NCBI RefSeq assembly: GCF_000003815.2
Contig: NC_049981.1
Coordinates: 9,119,779 to 9,183,778, forward strand
Length of the DNA stretch: 64,000 nt
DNA from: Branchiostoma floridae
Taxonomy: Eukaryota; Chordata; Leptocardii; Amphioxiformes; Branchiostomatidae
Reading direction: 5' to 3'
How positions within the stretch are numbered: position 1 is the stretch's first letter; every line of letters starts with the position of its first letter. The notes beneath the pieces were generated by a model, which saw nothing but the letters and a program-made list of their open reading frames with translations, ran no database searches and had not been told where the DNA came from. Position numbers and translations under genes: made by a program. Shown in pieces: positions 47,339 to 59,539 of the stretch.

Positions 47339-47717
47339 TTAAATCTTTACTTGAAACTTAAACAACTTCTTCAAAACTTTGCAAAGCTGGCTGCTATCTG
47401 CCATGTCCTTCTGCAGCTGGCTGAGATCAGGTTTGACTGGTTCTTCCCTAGGCCCAGTGCGGCTTTTCTTTCTCTAGTTGGGTCCCATCTGGAGGACAGA
47501 AACAGGAGATTTGGTATTTAAGTCAAGCAAAAACATTCTGATTTTGACAAAGTTAGTCACTCTAAAGTGACAAAAACATACCACACGAGTACACTTTGGT
47601 GTTAACTAAAAACTATTTTACATTTGTAATCAAGTTTCAACGCAAAACAATTATTTTTCCATCTTGTCAAAAGCTTACCTGCTATGTGTTCCAGCATGAT
47701 CTTTTGACTGCTTGACG
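47339..47717 (-). pseudogene. Two-exon gene fragment, unrecognised, with apparent frameshift
   Basis: On minus, exon 47717-47679 (acceptor ttcaag, donor gtaagc) reads SSSQKIMLEHIA in phase 1. Exon 47488 onward (acceptor ctccag) continues DGTQLEKEKPHWA and hits TAG. In the next frame the sequence immediately reads PREEPVKPDLSQLQKDMADS and then SQLCKVLKKLFKF, with a stop at 47339. Both halves look like real charged, helical protein, so a one- or two-base indel near 47448 is likely. The family is unknown. It could be a host gene's end, or a fragment captured by the Helitron around it. Confidence 0.35.
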
Positions 47718-47799
47718 CTTGAAAAGGAAAGGAAAAAAAATTGATCACTGACAATAATACAGCTGTGCAATGAACTATATGCAAAGTGCTTTCAAGATA

Positions 47800-48320
47800 T
47801 AAAAAGTCCAAACCTATGGCTAGCAGGGCCTTGATAGGCTAGACTCGTGATCCTCCCTTTAGCGACTTCCAATTTCCAACCCCTCATTCGAGGTTACAGA
47901 GTAGGAGTGATGCACCTACCCCAGGAAATTGGTACATTCGGGCCCTCACACCACGACAAGGCGGAAGGATCGGGAGCCAATGTTTGGGCATCCCGGTGAG
48001 GGAAAAATAAAAGTTAAAAACAAAGGTAAACATAATATATGTTAATAGAATAGTAATTAAAATTTGACAAAACATCAATCAAACTTCAAAACTATACATC
48101 TAGAACCCATATCAAAACAATGTTTGTGATGGTGAACATAAGTCTTAAAAACGCTACATAGTTACTGATAATGTGCACACATACAACATTACAAAACAGA
48201 ACATATATAATATAATATTAGGAAAAATTATAATAAAATGACCACAGATAGAGATTAGATAATTGGCTTATTGCTACAATTGTGCATTCCATTTAACAGA
48301 TTTTTCTCTCATTATTTCTC
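47800..48320. other. Non-coding interval
   Basis: No gene or RNA recognised; AT-rich from 48000. Confidence 0.4.
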
Positions 48321-48324
48321 TTCC

Positions 48325-48905
48325 TCAGCCCCACTCACAGGGGAGAGCCCTTTCTCCTTCCTCAACCCCAATCACGGGGAGAGCTATTTTTCTTTCCTCT
48401 ACCCGAATCAAGGGTACCTCTTGTTCCTTTCTACCTCAATCAAGGGGAAGCTCTTTGCCTTTTCTCTAGGGAAAGACTTCTGTTTCAAATTCCTTCCCCT
48501 ACCCCAAGCACGGGGAGCAGTTTCCTTTTTCTACCCCAATCACGGGGTAGCTCATTGCCTTTTCTCTACCCTAATCACAGGGAAGAGTTCTGTTTCCTTC
48601 CTCTCCCCCAATCACGGGGGAGCTCACTGCCTTTTCTCTACCCTAATCACAGGGAAGAGTTCTGTTCCTTCCTCTTTTTCCAATGTCCAGAGGAATGGTC
48701 TCCTAAAGGAAAAGAAAAAAATAGATAAGCTTATTGTCAAATGTGCTTATAGAAATTGTTGTGCATTTGATTTACATTTTTTCCTCTTTTTCCTCATCTA
48801 ACCCAACAAAAAGGGAAAGTTTTCTTTCCTCAACCCCTATCACAGGGGGACATCTTTTTCCTTCTTCGAACCCAATCACAGGGGAGTTCTCTTTCCTTCC
48901 TTCGT
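48325..48905. repeat. Imperfect ~36-bp repeats (cccaatcacgggga)
   Basis: Units of ccccaatcacgggggagctc plus a ctttttct-rich tract recur through 48333-48680 and again at 48800-48905. The plus-strand open frame across them reflects the repeat. Confidence 0.75.
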
Positions 48906-48909
48906 TAGT

Positions 48910-49790
48910 CTGTAACACCAGGAACCCCCTTACCAACACCAAACCCCAATAGTTGGTAAAGGGGGTTCCTGTTTTAGCAGGAGCCCCCTTACCCATCAAT
49001 GAGGTAAGAGGTTGGCAAGGGCGGAGCGGGTAAGAGTCCACGACTTCAGTACCCCTCCCCCTCGCATACCCTGTTTGTTCAACAATGAGGTCGACCAATC
49101 AGAGTATGCAAGGCCAGAGCTGGCGATGATTTCTGATACCAGGAACCCCCTTACCAACACCAAACCCCAATAGTTGGTAAAGGGGGTTCCTGTTTTACCA
49201 GGAGCCCCCTTACCCACCAATGAGGTAAGAGGTTGGCAAGGGCGGAGCGGGTAAGAGTCCACGACTTCAGTACCCCTCCCCCTCGCATACCCTGTTTGTT
49301 CAACAATGAGGTCGACCAATCAGAGTATGCAAGGCCAGAGCTGGCGATGATTTCTGATACCAGGAACCCCCGTACCAATTCAAACCCCAATGGTTGGTAA
49401 AGGGGGTTCCTGTTTTACCAGGAGCCCCTTACCCACCAATGAGATGAGTCGTTGGCAAGGGCGGAGCGGGTAAGAGTCCACGACTTCAGTACCCCTCTCT
49501 CTCGCATCCCCTGTTTGTTCAGCTTTGATCAAACAGGGTTACCAAGACCAGAGCTGGTGATGATTACCAGGAACCCCCTTACCAACATCAAACCCCAATG
49601 ATTTGTAAGGGGGGGTCCTGTTTTACCAGGAGCCCCCTTACCCACCAATGAGGTAAGAGGTTGGCAAGGGCGGAGCGGGTAAGAGTCCACGACTTCATTA
49701 CCCCTCCCCCTCACATACCATGTTTGGTCAACAATGAGGTCGACCAATCAGACTATGCAAGGCCAGAGCTGGTGTATATAATGATACACA
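48910..49790. repeat. 221-bp tandem repeat with large hairpin and CCAAT box
   Basis: Four units (starts near 48919, 49140, 49361, 49568). Each contains a ~19-bp stem (caggaacccccttaccaac and gttggtaaagggggttcctg) around a ~15-base loop, then ggcaagggcggagcgggtaa, then gaccaatcagagtatgcaag. Only the last unit leads into a TATA-like tgtatataatgat (49772-49784). The array lies directly downstream of the Helitron gene's stop codon. Confidence 0.85.
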
Positions 49791-49848
49791 ACATCACAAA
49801 GGAAGGAATTTTTCTAATCCAATGCCTTTTTCATGGCTTATTGCAGCA

Positions 49849-52800
49849 TCACCGATACAGCGTACAATACACAGCATCATGGTAACTGTAAAATGTCTGT
49901 ATGACCCCACAGCTTACATTTGATGATGGTGGTGCAATGTAAACATGGTCAATAAGAGTTCCTTTCATGGTTGTAGGATCTTCCACCAACTGTTCGAAAT
50001 TGTTTGTCTCAAAGAACTTCTGTATCTTTTTGTTGTCTTCACCTGATAACAAATTCTCATTAAAGTCCCCAAGAAAGATTGTGGTTGTTCGCTTCACTGT
50101 GGCCAACAAGTACTGCATCAATTTCTCTACATTGACTATGAATGTGTCTTTTTTCACACTAGGTGGCCTGTAAACAGGTACAATGAGAATCTCTATGTCC
50201 TCCACAGACATTAGCATAACCACACATTCCAGGCTAATGTCATCTGGAATGGGTATTTCATAACAGCTGTATCCATTACGGACATAAACTGCCACTCCAC
50301 CATGTGGTGAACTTCTAGTCATAGACTCTTCCTCACAAACATGTGTTCTGTCTTTGCGAAACACATCAAAGTTTTCTAGCTGCACCTTAGAATCCTGCAC
50401 ATCTTCCGATAACCATGTCTCGGTCAAGCATATGATATCAGCTTTGAGCAGACAGGTAGACTTTAGACTTTCAAAGTTACTTACTAGATTTTGAGTATTG
50501 TGATGGACAATTTTCAAGACCGTATTGCTTTCAGACCTGTCATCGGCATTTTTGAACGGGTCAGATCTAAACTGCAAGTGCATCATCTCTTTGACTGCTT
50601 TCTCTACATGCTCATCACAGTAGATTGACTCCTGCTTATAGTCCGTGATGTGGAGACCACTTAAGGAACATACCCTGCTTAACGCCACATATGCCATACC
50701 TGATGCAAACACTTTTTTCATGGAGACAACCGCTTCGGGAACAGTCATGCCCTGTACTTTGTGTACCGTACAAGCCCAAGCTAGCTTGAGGGGAATCTGA
50801 TAACGTTTAACTTTACTTTTGTTACTCAAGTTGTCCTCGATCTGACGTATCGGCACTGAATTGCCAGGTAGACTGCTAGGAACCACACTTTTTTTCCTTT
50901 CAAGAGCACCTATCTTTGGGTTATCAAACTGCACAAAGACAGTTGAATCCTGACCACCTGTTACACCGGTCACTGTTCCAAATGCACCATTCACAAGACC
51001 GTCCTTAACATTGACATTTCTACAGAGCATGACACGAGCGCCTACCCCAACTTGGACCCTATCGGGCAGATCATCTTTTCCCCCTTTAGCGAGATCTCGT
51101 TTTTTCATCGAACCTGTGGTGGGATCTTTGACAAAATCAGAGGCTTCAAAACATCTAATATCTGAACACCTGAGATTCAACATCTTGTCATTATGGTCTC
51201 CCACAGCTTTCTTGGTGGAAAAGATGTGAAGTGCATCTTTAGGATAATCATCTGATTCAAAGTCAAGACACAGCACCCTTGACGACAGAGTTTTGTCATC
51301 TTCATCTGAAAGTTTCTCCTTTTTTTTCTTTACTCTCATTCTATTCAAAAGCTTTGCAAAAGCAGCATCATCCTTCTGCCTCATGATTTCCTCAAGTTCA
51401 ACAACCTCAAAGATTGGATTCCACAAGTCAATAATATCTGTTCCCTTGTAGAGACTCTGTCCCCTGACTGGAGGTATCTGATACATGTCGCCTACTGCCA
51501 AGATGCTGACATTTCCAAAGTTTGCACTTGACCTTGACTGTTTCAGTTGACTCAACCTACCATGAATATAAGACATGAGCATTTTGTCAATCATCGACAC
51601 TTCATCTACAATCACAATTTTGAGGCTTTCATATTGCGCACGCAATGTGTTAAGGGTACTTTCAGACAGCGGCTGATACGTCTTCGAGACACGCATCAGA
51701 TGGAACGCATGGTGCACCGTGCTCCCCCCAATGTTGAATGCAGCCGTTCCTGTGGGTGCAGTAAGAAGGACAGAGACATTATCAGGGTTTTCTTGTGTCT
51801 GTTGCAGTAACTTGGTAGCCTCATAGAATATGCATTTGATGAGATGGCTCTTTCCAGTCCCCGCACCACCCGTTACAAAAATATGAAAGGGATCTGGTCG
51901 TTTTCCCTGTGCAGTCTCCATACACCACTTCCGTACAAAATAGAAGACCCTCTGTTGCATTGGGTTGAGTGACTGCATCATGGGGATCGCAGCTTCTTCT
52001 GAGATCTGCTTCTGGCAGGCCTCTATGGCAAAGCTTTTCTCTTTTGATTTGTCAGTTGTTGCTAGGTCAGGAATGTCGTCCTCAGTGCCTTCATCATCAT
52101 CATTCCCCTCGTTTTCTCCCCTCTTATCTAGGCACTCGAGTCTTTCTTGCTCCACTTCGGGGAAGATCTGGGCCCAAGCGTCATCTAGATTACCGTCTTC
52201 CACGTCTTTACGAGCCTGCTCAATTTCCTCGACATTTTGCTCAAATTTACACCTGTTCCCATGCACAATGACATTAATTCTCTCCTCTGACAAAGGAGCA
52301 AACCCATCAGAGTAGTATTCTTCATACTTTGCATACTGTGGTGGTTTCAACTGTGTGTCAAGATAGTGTGGCAAGTACAACTTGAGCAATGTCAAGTAGA
52401 ATCGCTCTGGCTCTTTCATTTTGTTAAACTTAGCGTAACGGATGACTGCAGGCTGAGATCTTGTACGCTTTTGAACAACCCCCAAATTATCCCTCAAGTT
52501 ATGTTTTGCTGCTCCTCTGGACGACTGCTCGGCATCATCTTGCATGCCCGAACAAGAAACGACGCGATATTCCGAGACAAACTCTGCAGCACACATTGAT
52601 AGGAAGGGTTCTTCCAGTGGCCTTGCCTTGTATCGATCCATAATGCTTGGCATCCAGATGCTTGTTTCATCACAGTTTCCCTCACTTGCAAGCCTTTGAA
52701 TCTCTGCCAAAGGTTTCGACAAGCGATTGGCTTGCTCATCTGTCGGTATGAATGTGACTGCTCTTGAGCACTCCTTCAACTTCAGGCTACAGACCCGATA

Positions 52801-55550
52801 GACCGCCTCCTGAGCACTCACTTCCCTATGGTGAAGGTAGGCACTGCCAACTTTTCTCATTTCTGTAACCACATCTTCGTTACCTTCCCTTGCCTCTTTC
52901 TGAGCCTCTTTGAGCAGCTTTCCCATTTCTCTTTCTGCTTTGCTTATGTACGATACAATGTACTTGACACAACTGTATGCATCGAAGATATATTGGATGT
53001 CCATGTTACCATTCCACGCACGGAGCAGATGCGGATTGAAATTGTTCACCCACATGTCCTTTGGCTGACGTCTGAGGAATACTTGCTTCCTAGTTGCCAT
53101 CAAGTTCAAAGCGTCACACAACTGCGCAGTGGTGAGGTTTGCCTCCCTGAGAACGTCGTCAGTAGAGCACTTCTCTGGCTCTTTGTTCTTGTCCAAAACA
53201 TCCCAGAACTTCTTCAGGTTGGATTCGGCTTGCTTCTTCCTCTCAGCATTGGATGCCGATTCTTCATCGGTCAGGTCCTGCTGGGGCACAGGGCTGCACA
53301 GAAATGTCTGCTTCACTGGCGGTTTAGGGAATCCGAACCTACAGACCTTGCCACCTTTCTTGCAAGATGATGTATGACCCTTTCGGTGCATTTGAACTTG
53401 GCTAACTATGTCAAATAACTCCTTATCTGTTTCTGGGTTTGGCAGCTGACAGCACACATATTTGTCCACAAAAGAGCAGATCTCTTGTTCAGAATTTACA
53501 CCCAATTTTGGAGCATCTTTCACCCAAAACAAACAATGTATATGAGGTGAGCCCCTTTGCTGGAACTCAGTCCTCGTGAACGTGTCTACAACCTCACCGA
53601 TCGGTTGCGATGGAGATTTAATGAGATGTTTAAACAACAGCTTGACTCTGTGATCAAACATGCGAGCGGCAGTGACAGGGTTACTCTTCAAAATGTTGCA
53701 ACGCTCTTCCCACGACAACTCGCTTACTGGTACTGTGCCATGATCCTGGCGAATCGCCTCTAACACTTCTGGCCAGCGCAAATCTGCCGCAGAAAATGTA
53801 GCAAACCAGGTTGGAATTCCCAACTGTCTTATCATCGCGAACAATTCATTTAGCGTCTTGTCCCAGAACTGCGGAGTACCCCTGACTGGCTGAAGGAAGC
53901 GATAGCCCTGGTCTGACTTTAGAATGGACTGTAAGTCCTCTTTGTTTGACAACATACCAGCAGATATTTCGCGGCCATTGCTTGTTATTGGCGAGCCCTT
54001 GCGCATAGATATGGAAATATTCGACTGTATGAAGTGCAGCTCTGTTACATACTGTGCAAAGAATATGTAGCTAGTGTCGCTCGCGAACCGCGCATCTGCA
54101 CCCATGAGGCGCGCCTTGAAGTACTTGCTAGGCGTAATTCGTACATCACGATCGTCATTAAAAGAAAACTTGCCTGTAGGGAATTGAACGGGGAAGGACA
54201 TTGCCTCTCCTCCAACCTCCTGAAACACAGAAATAGGCTTCTTCCCCTCTCCTGGAGCCACGCACATGATGCGTTCATCGTGGTGGTCTAGGAAATCCTG
54301 ACCTATGTCTACTGGCTGGAGGCAAGTATCGTGTGGCAATCCCCGTAAGAGGCTGTCCAGTTCCTCTTCCTCAATCAGATTGGCTTCTTCGATCGCTTCT
54401 TCCACATTCACCTGTCCGGCTTCTTCGATCGTCTCTTCAACATTCACCTGTCCGGCTTCTTCGATCGTCTCTTCAACATTCATTTGTCCAGCTTCTTCGA
54501 TCACCTCTTCCACATTCACCTGTCCGGCTTCTTCAATCGTCTCTTCAACATTCACCTGTCTGGCTTCTTCGATCGCCTCTTCCAAATTCACCTGTCGAAG
54601 TCGACGAAGAACGTCATCCATTTCATCATCTTCCATTCCATCTCCAGTCGGTCCTACCACATCGTTGCCCTCCTCATTGACAAACTCGCTGTGCTCTGCG
54701 GTTGTACCAACTTCTAAGTTGTCATTCCCTCCATGTTCAGCATCAGATTGTTCAACAAGCCCTTCTCCATTGTTCCACGACAAAGTCCAGTCTGCATCAA
54801 TAGACGTACCGCTGTAATGTTCATTATTTTCTACAAGGTACTTCAGTGCAACATCCACCTTCAATGGACTGATTTGTCTATACATATGATACGCATTGTA
54901 CTGAAGCTTCCTCTTAAGTTTGACTTTGATTAACTGAGCTTCTGAAGGCATTCTGGGAAGGATTGCATGTGTTTCGCTCACATCTGCTGGAACGCACACA
55001 ACTGGGCCAAGAACTCCTTTCTGACCCCCTTTCGGGAGAGCTGCAACTTTCATGAATGGTATTCTCTTGGCAATGAGTTGCGACTCCAGAGTATTGAGAC
55101 TCTTTAGCTCAGGAGGTATTTCTGGGAGCTTCATCTTGTTACTCTGGGCCTCGTATGGAATTGTCTTTTTTTTTGACAAGTGTTCATGACAACAATGACA
55201 TATCCACTCTTGGCCCCTGGAAGAGTTTGCTGTGGGACACACATGTAGGGTGCATTCTATATTGCATTGATGTACATATGTACCTGTTAAACAGTGCTTA
55301 ACAGCCTCAACATACTTATCTTTGTCACAGATTACAACTTGATTGCAAAACAAAAGCCTATGACATACAGTGCAGACATATTCTGGCCCATTTTTGCATT
55401 CGATCTGGAACTTTTCGATGTCCCTCTCAACATCAGCTAAATTCTGGTGCTTTTCTCTGTTAATCTGCACGTTTCTTACTTTCAAATGTCTATGATTTGG
55501 ATCTGTGTGATATTTATCTCTTTCATTGATTAAGATGAAAGATGCCGGAT
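49849..55550 (-). CDS. Helitron/Helentron replicase: HUH Rep, PIF1 helicase, C-terminal endonuclease
   Basis: One uninterrupted frame of about 1,900 codons; TGA at 49849-49851. The frame stays open upstream past a TTG at 55485 (reading INERDKYHTDPNHRHLKVRN) into the gap at 55551, so the start is unseen. Numbered from 55485: zinc-ribbon-like cysteines (VCTVCHRLLFC, WICHCCHEHL) at 37-110; acidic 12-residue repeats at about 296-367; Helitron-like Rep with PTWFATFSAADLRWPE (~560), HUH motif RGSPHIHCLFW (~645) and tyrosine motif CVKYIVSYISK (~842); PIF1-type superfamily 1B helicase with Walker A GGAGTGKS (~1207), DEVSM (~1294), GDMYQIPPV and TVHKVQGMT; endonuclease/exonuclease/phosphatase domain from ~1657 (HNTQNL, CLTETWL, LGDFNEN, LIDHVYI, SYHDAV). 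The usual Asp before the final His is Tyr. It would drive rolling-circle transposition. Confidence 0.92.
54385..54602 (-). repeat. 36-bp in-frame minisatellite in the Helitron gene
   Basis: Six to seven units encode variants of GQVNVEETIEEA (12 residues) in a strongly acidic linker before the Rep domain. The period preserves the frame. Unit variants (QMNVEE, RQVNLEE) show the copies have begun to diverge. Confidence 0.9.
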
Positions 55551-55650
55551 NNNNNNNNNNNNNNNNNNNNNNNNNNNNNNNNNNNNNNNNNNNNNNNNNN
55601 NNNNNNNNNNNNNNNNNNNNNNNNNNNNNNNNNNNNNNNNNNNNNNNNNN
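55551..55650. other. Assembly gap (100 N placeholder)
   Basis: Exactly 100 N. Removes the start of the Helitron protein. Confidence 0.95.
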
Positions 55651-55659
55651 CTGAGGGAC

Positions 55660-56045
55660 CGTGGTGGTACATTTACTCCTCTATTTGTTCCATTTCTACG
55701 ACTTTTCCAGCGATTTTTCTAGCGATCCGGAGTCTTGTAGAGACTAGATGTGTCACTATTCTTCCTGGAGTCCGGGTGATTTGTAGAGAAGCACCAATTC
55801 TAAACCGAAGGATTTGCACCATCTCACACCGCACTATTGCACATGTGGGGGTTCTTTAACGTGCGTGGGGTGTGGCTCTTTCCAAACACGGGACCTCCAT
55901 TTACCGTCCTATCCGAGGGACGGCCCTAGCCGAAGCGAGGTACTCATTTTCATCTGAGTAAAGTGAGGAAAGCCGTGTAAAGTATCTTTCCCAAGGGAAC
56001 AAGATCGGTGTCACGGCAGCCAAACACGCTGCCGCTGCGTCAAAC
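55660..56045 (-). mobile_element. SINE-like element
   Basis: On minus it contains cttgggaaagatactttaca, cggctttcctcactttactc and gacggtaaatggaggtcccg, similar to the SINE body at 1420-1460. The tRNA-like head is not clear, so this may be a truncated or composite copy. Confidence 0.5.
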
Positions 56046-57892
56046 GATCTCAAGCTGTTGTTTTTCTCAAGAACTCCAAAGTTTCGCTTGAACAAGACGA
56101 AAAGTGTAGCTGACAGGCGGGTATATTGTGCTCATGAGGCATTGTCTCCAGTCTTTGTTCGGCTATCATGCCGCATTTCCGTACAAACCGCCACAGGATT
56201 ATTCAGTAGACTGTTCTGATGTCACTTAGCACAGAGTATAATGTTTCTGTCTTATGAACTTTCTTTTGTTACTATAAAAATTAGGTTTATTCTTGTGTTC
56301 AGTTTATTATGATAATCTTTAATTATAATGTATGATTATAACATTAATTGATATAATACTTTTCTAATGTAAAATGTATATTATTTCCCCATTTAATTCC
56401 CAAGTGTTCATCTAACGACAACGACGAAAGAACTGCATTGTTCAAAGAATAAGCATGGCATATCCCAACTTTTCCATATTTACGGACGAACAGAAAGCCA
56501 CTTTAAGTGAAAATCGCAAAACCCAAAAAAAGTTAAAAAGTAGTGCTTCATATGCTTCCAGAAGAGAAGTCAACCCCTACTTGTCTCGATACAGCCAACA
56601 CTAGTATTTGAGTAGTCTCTTTTTGCTATAATGTTTATCACTGTCCATTGTCACGTGTAAGTTTCCTATGCTACTCCCATGTACGCGCAACTAGGCTTAT
56701 GAAACGAACTTGCAAAATAAAATTTCTATTACAACGAAAAGACAATAAACTTTATTGCACGATATTTTTTACACAATACACTGTATTGTAGCAACTAGTA
56801 CACAAAGTACAAAATAAAAGTACACTATGTATACGGTAAAACATCCCAATTACAGTAAGGATAACATATTTAAGTATTATATAATGTTTCTAAGGTGGGA
56901 CTAATCATGACATATTCTCTATTATTTTCTATTACACATTCTCTATTACTTTCTTATACATATTCTCTCTCATTTCAGAACGGCATGCCAAACCAAAGTG
57001 ATACACAGCTGAATACATAACACTAAAAGCGTGCCGTAGAAGGTAACGGAGCACAGTTCGGGTCCCGTGCTCTCCCGTGCTAGCGGTGCGGTCTATTTAC
57101 GGAAATATCGTTTGAAAGCGGAAAATATCATGCTGTAATGCCAAGTCTGCACTGACCTACGGAGAACCCCCCTGAGATCGTATAGCGCAGTGCAATTTAA
57201 GTTGCTCTAAAATATTTGAATACATCTAATATAGTGTTCTCTTTGTGTGGAATATGTTTTACTATTATGTAATAACTTTATTGCAAATTCTCGCCCGTGG
57301 GCTAATTGTAGGTAACATGAGAGATTCAAACTGTGTAAAAAAACAATATCACAAATGTCATCTACTCTATTCTGAAAGCTAACTCTAGATCCTGGGTTAT
57401 GCTAACCAGAAAGCCTTGTCGTATTGGAATAGTTTGTTAACTCGTTTAAGTTTGATGTTATTGGAAGCAACCAATATTGGCGTACATTCAGAAATTCCGT
57501 GTCATTCGTTTTTGATGATGTGATGCTGTATTTGTTTGTTTGCTTGATAAATTGATTGATTTATTGACTGATAAATTGATTGCTTAATTCATCTGTTGTA
57601 CTTTATGTTGCTGTGTTCATATATTGGTTGAATTGTGTTTCTAGGTCCACATGGTAAAGCAGTGTTTATTCAATTAGAGAGAAATTGACTTCTCCTTGCT
57701 CGCTTCTCTGTGATTGTTAAAAGTTTAAGACCAAATGTGTTTTATAGAATGAAATGTTTGACTAATACCAGCTGAAATATTAATTTGTCTGTATGACTTA
57801 GGTGTATGAAGTTGGCTAGGTGTACATAAATTGTATATATTTAGCGGTAACTGCCTTTACATTTAACAACGAGTCAGTCTATACTACGATCA
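56046..57892. other. AT-rich non-coding interval
   Basis: I see no gene, RNA or ordered repeat. Ends at a 100-N gap (57893-57992). Confidence 0.5.
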
Positions 57893-57992
57893 NNNNNNNN
57901 NNNNNNNNNNNNNNNNNNNNNNNNNNNNNNNNNNNNNNNNNNNNNNNNNNNNNNNNNNNNNNNNNNNNNNNNNNNNNNNNNNNNNNNNNNNN
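57893..57992. other. Assembly gap (100 N placeholder)
   Basis: Exactly 100 N. Confidence 0.95.
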
Positions 57993-58014
57993 TAGTGTCA
58001 TAACAAGCTCAAAA

Positions 58015-58346
58015 AGACTCCAGGCAATATTTTTAACACAAAGAAGGCATTTGAAATTGCAACTAAAAGAGAGACATCACAGAGTTTCATGATCAGGTGC
58101 TGTAAAGTGATCAACTGCAAACAAGATTGATTACTAACAAATGAGGAATCAACTTTGATTCCAAATATAAAAAAACAACTCTTGGCGTCCAGGCAATAGC
58201 TTTAAACACAGAAAAAAGCATCGTCACAGTAACAATGAAATGACAAATAAAACAGAGACATTACTGAATTTCATAATCAGGTGTTGTAAAGTGATCAACT
58301 GCAAACAAGATTGATTACTAACAAATGAGGAATCAACTTTGATTCA
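58015..58346. repeat. ~180-bp tandem duplication
   Basis: Two copies from tccaggcaata to aggaatcaactttgattc, with a long identical core (gtaaagtgatcaactgcaaa followed by caagattgattactaacaaa). Non-coding. Confidence 0.85.
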
Positions 58347-59125
58347 CCGTCCTCGAGTAATAAAAAGAGACACAATAGGAAAATCAAATAATTACGAACG
58401 AAAACAATAAACACGGAGTGCGGGATTTAATTACTGAGCTTCCAGTCAACATATTCTCAATTAACGCAGGGATAAGTAATTAGGATGATCATTAATACGG
58501 GGGAAATAATGTAATACATCTTGATTAAAAGAATAAATGATTTGTGAATGAAACATGGCTGGGATACAGTGACAATGAGAGAGAATTATCGCCCAGCAGA
58601 TGGCGGGTAAAACAAAGTGGATCTTAGACACAGTTGAGATTATGTTGCTCATAATAACTATCTTAGCTATTTAAGATCCCATGTACAACGGTGGGGGGAT
58701 TCGGCTAGGCGAGGTGATATCTATTTCAAAATAAAGGTTAAATCGCAAACGTTTCGAAGAGACATATATTCAACGATGTTGCTCAGTGTAAAGCCAGTGT
58801 TAGTCATATCTATGCACTGAACTTAGTTCAAGAGGTAAGTAGATAGCGGTTCACAGATAAAGAAATGAGTTCTGTGAGGTTTTACTGGTTAGAACATTAT
58901 GATTCTATGACAGAAAATATCAAACTCATTTACAGTGTACAGACTACCAGAGTTATTTCATGGGAGCGTAAAAAACGATTGACCTAATAGTAAGAAACAC
59001 GTAGTTGACATAAACAGTAAAAAGTTTTTTTTTTTTTACTTTTGGTGTCTCATGCAAAGGACATATCTCAAATCAATGATGGTTTTAATGCCTATACAAT
59101 GTTTCTGTCATTTTACAGTGCTAAA

Positions 59126-59357
59126 TGTTCATCTTTGTGGTTTGAATTGTATGTTTTTCCTTGACAATCAAATGGTCATCTTTGTGGTACGAATTACACG
59201 TTTTTCATTGACAACCAAATGATCCTCTTTGTGGTATGAATTGTACGTTTTTCCTTGACAATCAAATAATCATCTTTGTAATATAAATTGTACGGTTTCC
59301 CTCGACAATCAAATGTTCATCTTTCTGGTAAAATTGTACGTTTTTCCTTGACACTCA
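59126..59357. repeat. 47-bp minisatellite, five copies
   Basis: catctttgtggtatgaattg followed by tacgtttttccttgacaatcaaat, at 59130, 59177, 59224, 59271 and 59318. Confidence 0.9.
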
Positions 59358-59539
59358 TGAGACAAAGCACGGTGTATAATTGGTGCGGGTACATCCGCTG
59401 ACAGCAGAGCGCATCTGCCTGCTCCTATCATAACACATGTCAGATCCGCTGTAACTATGATGCATCTACTACCTCCGCGAACCATTATCACTGCTGTGCG
59501 AGATATCGCGATGGTTTTCTTGTGATAGGTGTGCTCCTG

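Noticed and set aside
48772-49747. Minus-strand repeated frames (MVDLIVEQTGYARGRG...)
   Set aside because: Encoded by the 221-bp hairpin repeat array; each copy is broken differently and includes the stem-loop.
55483-55485. Start codon of the Helitron replicase at 55485
   Set aside because: The codon is TTG and the frame stays open upstream into the gap; the real start is not visible.
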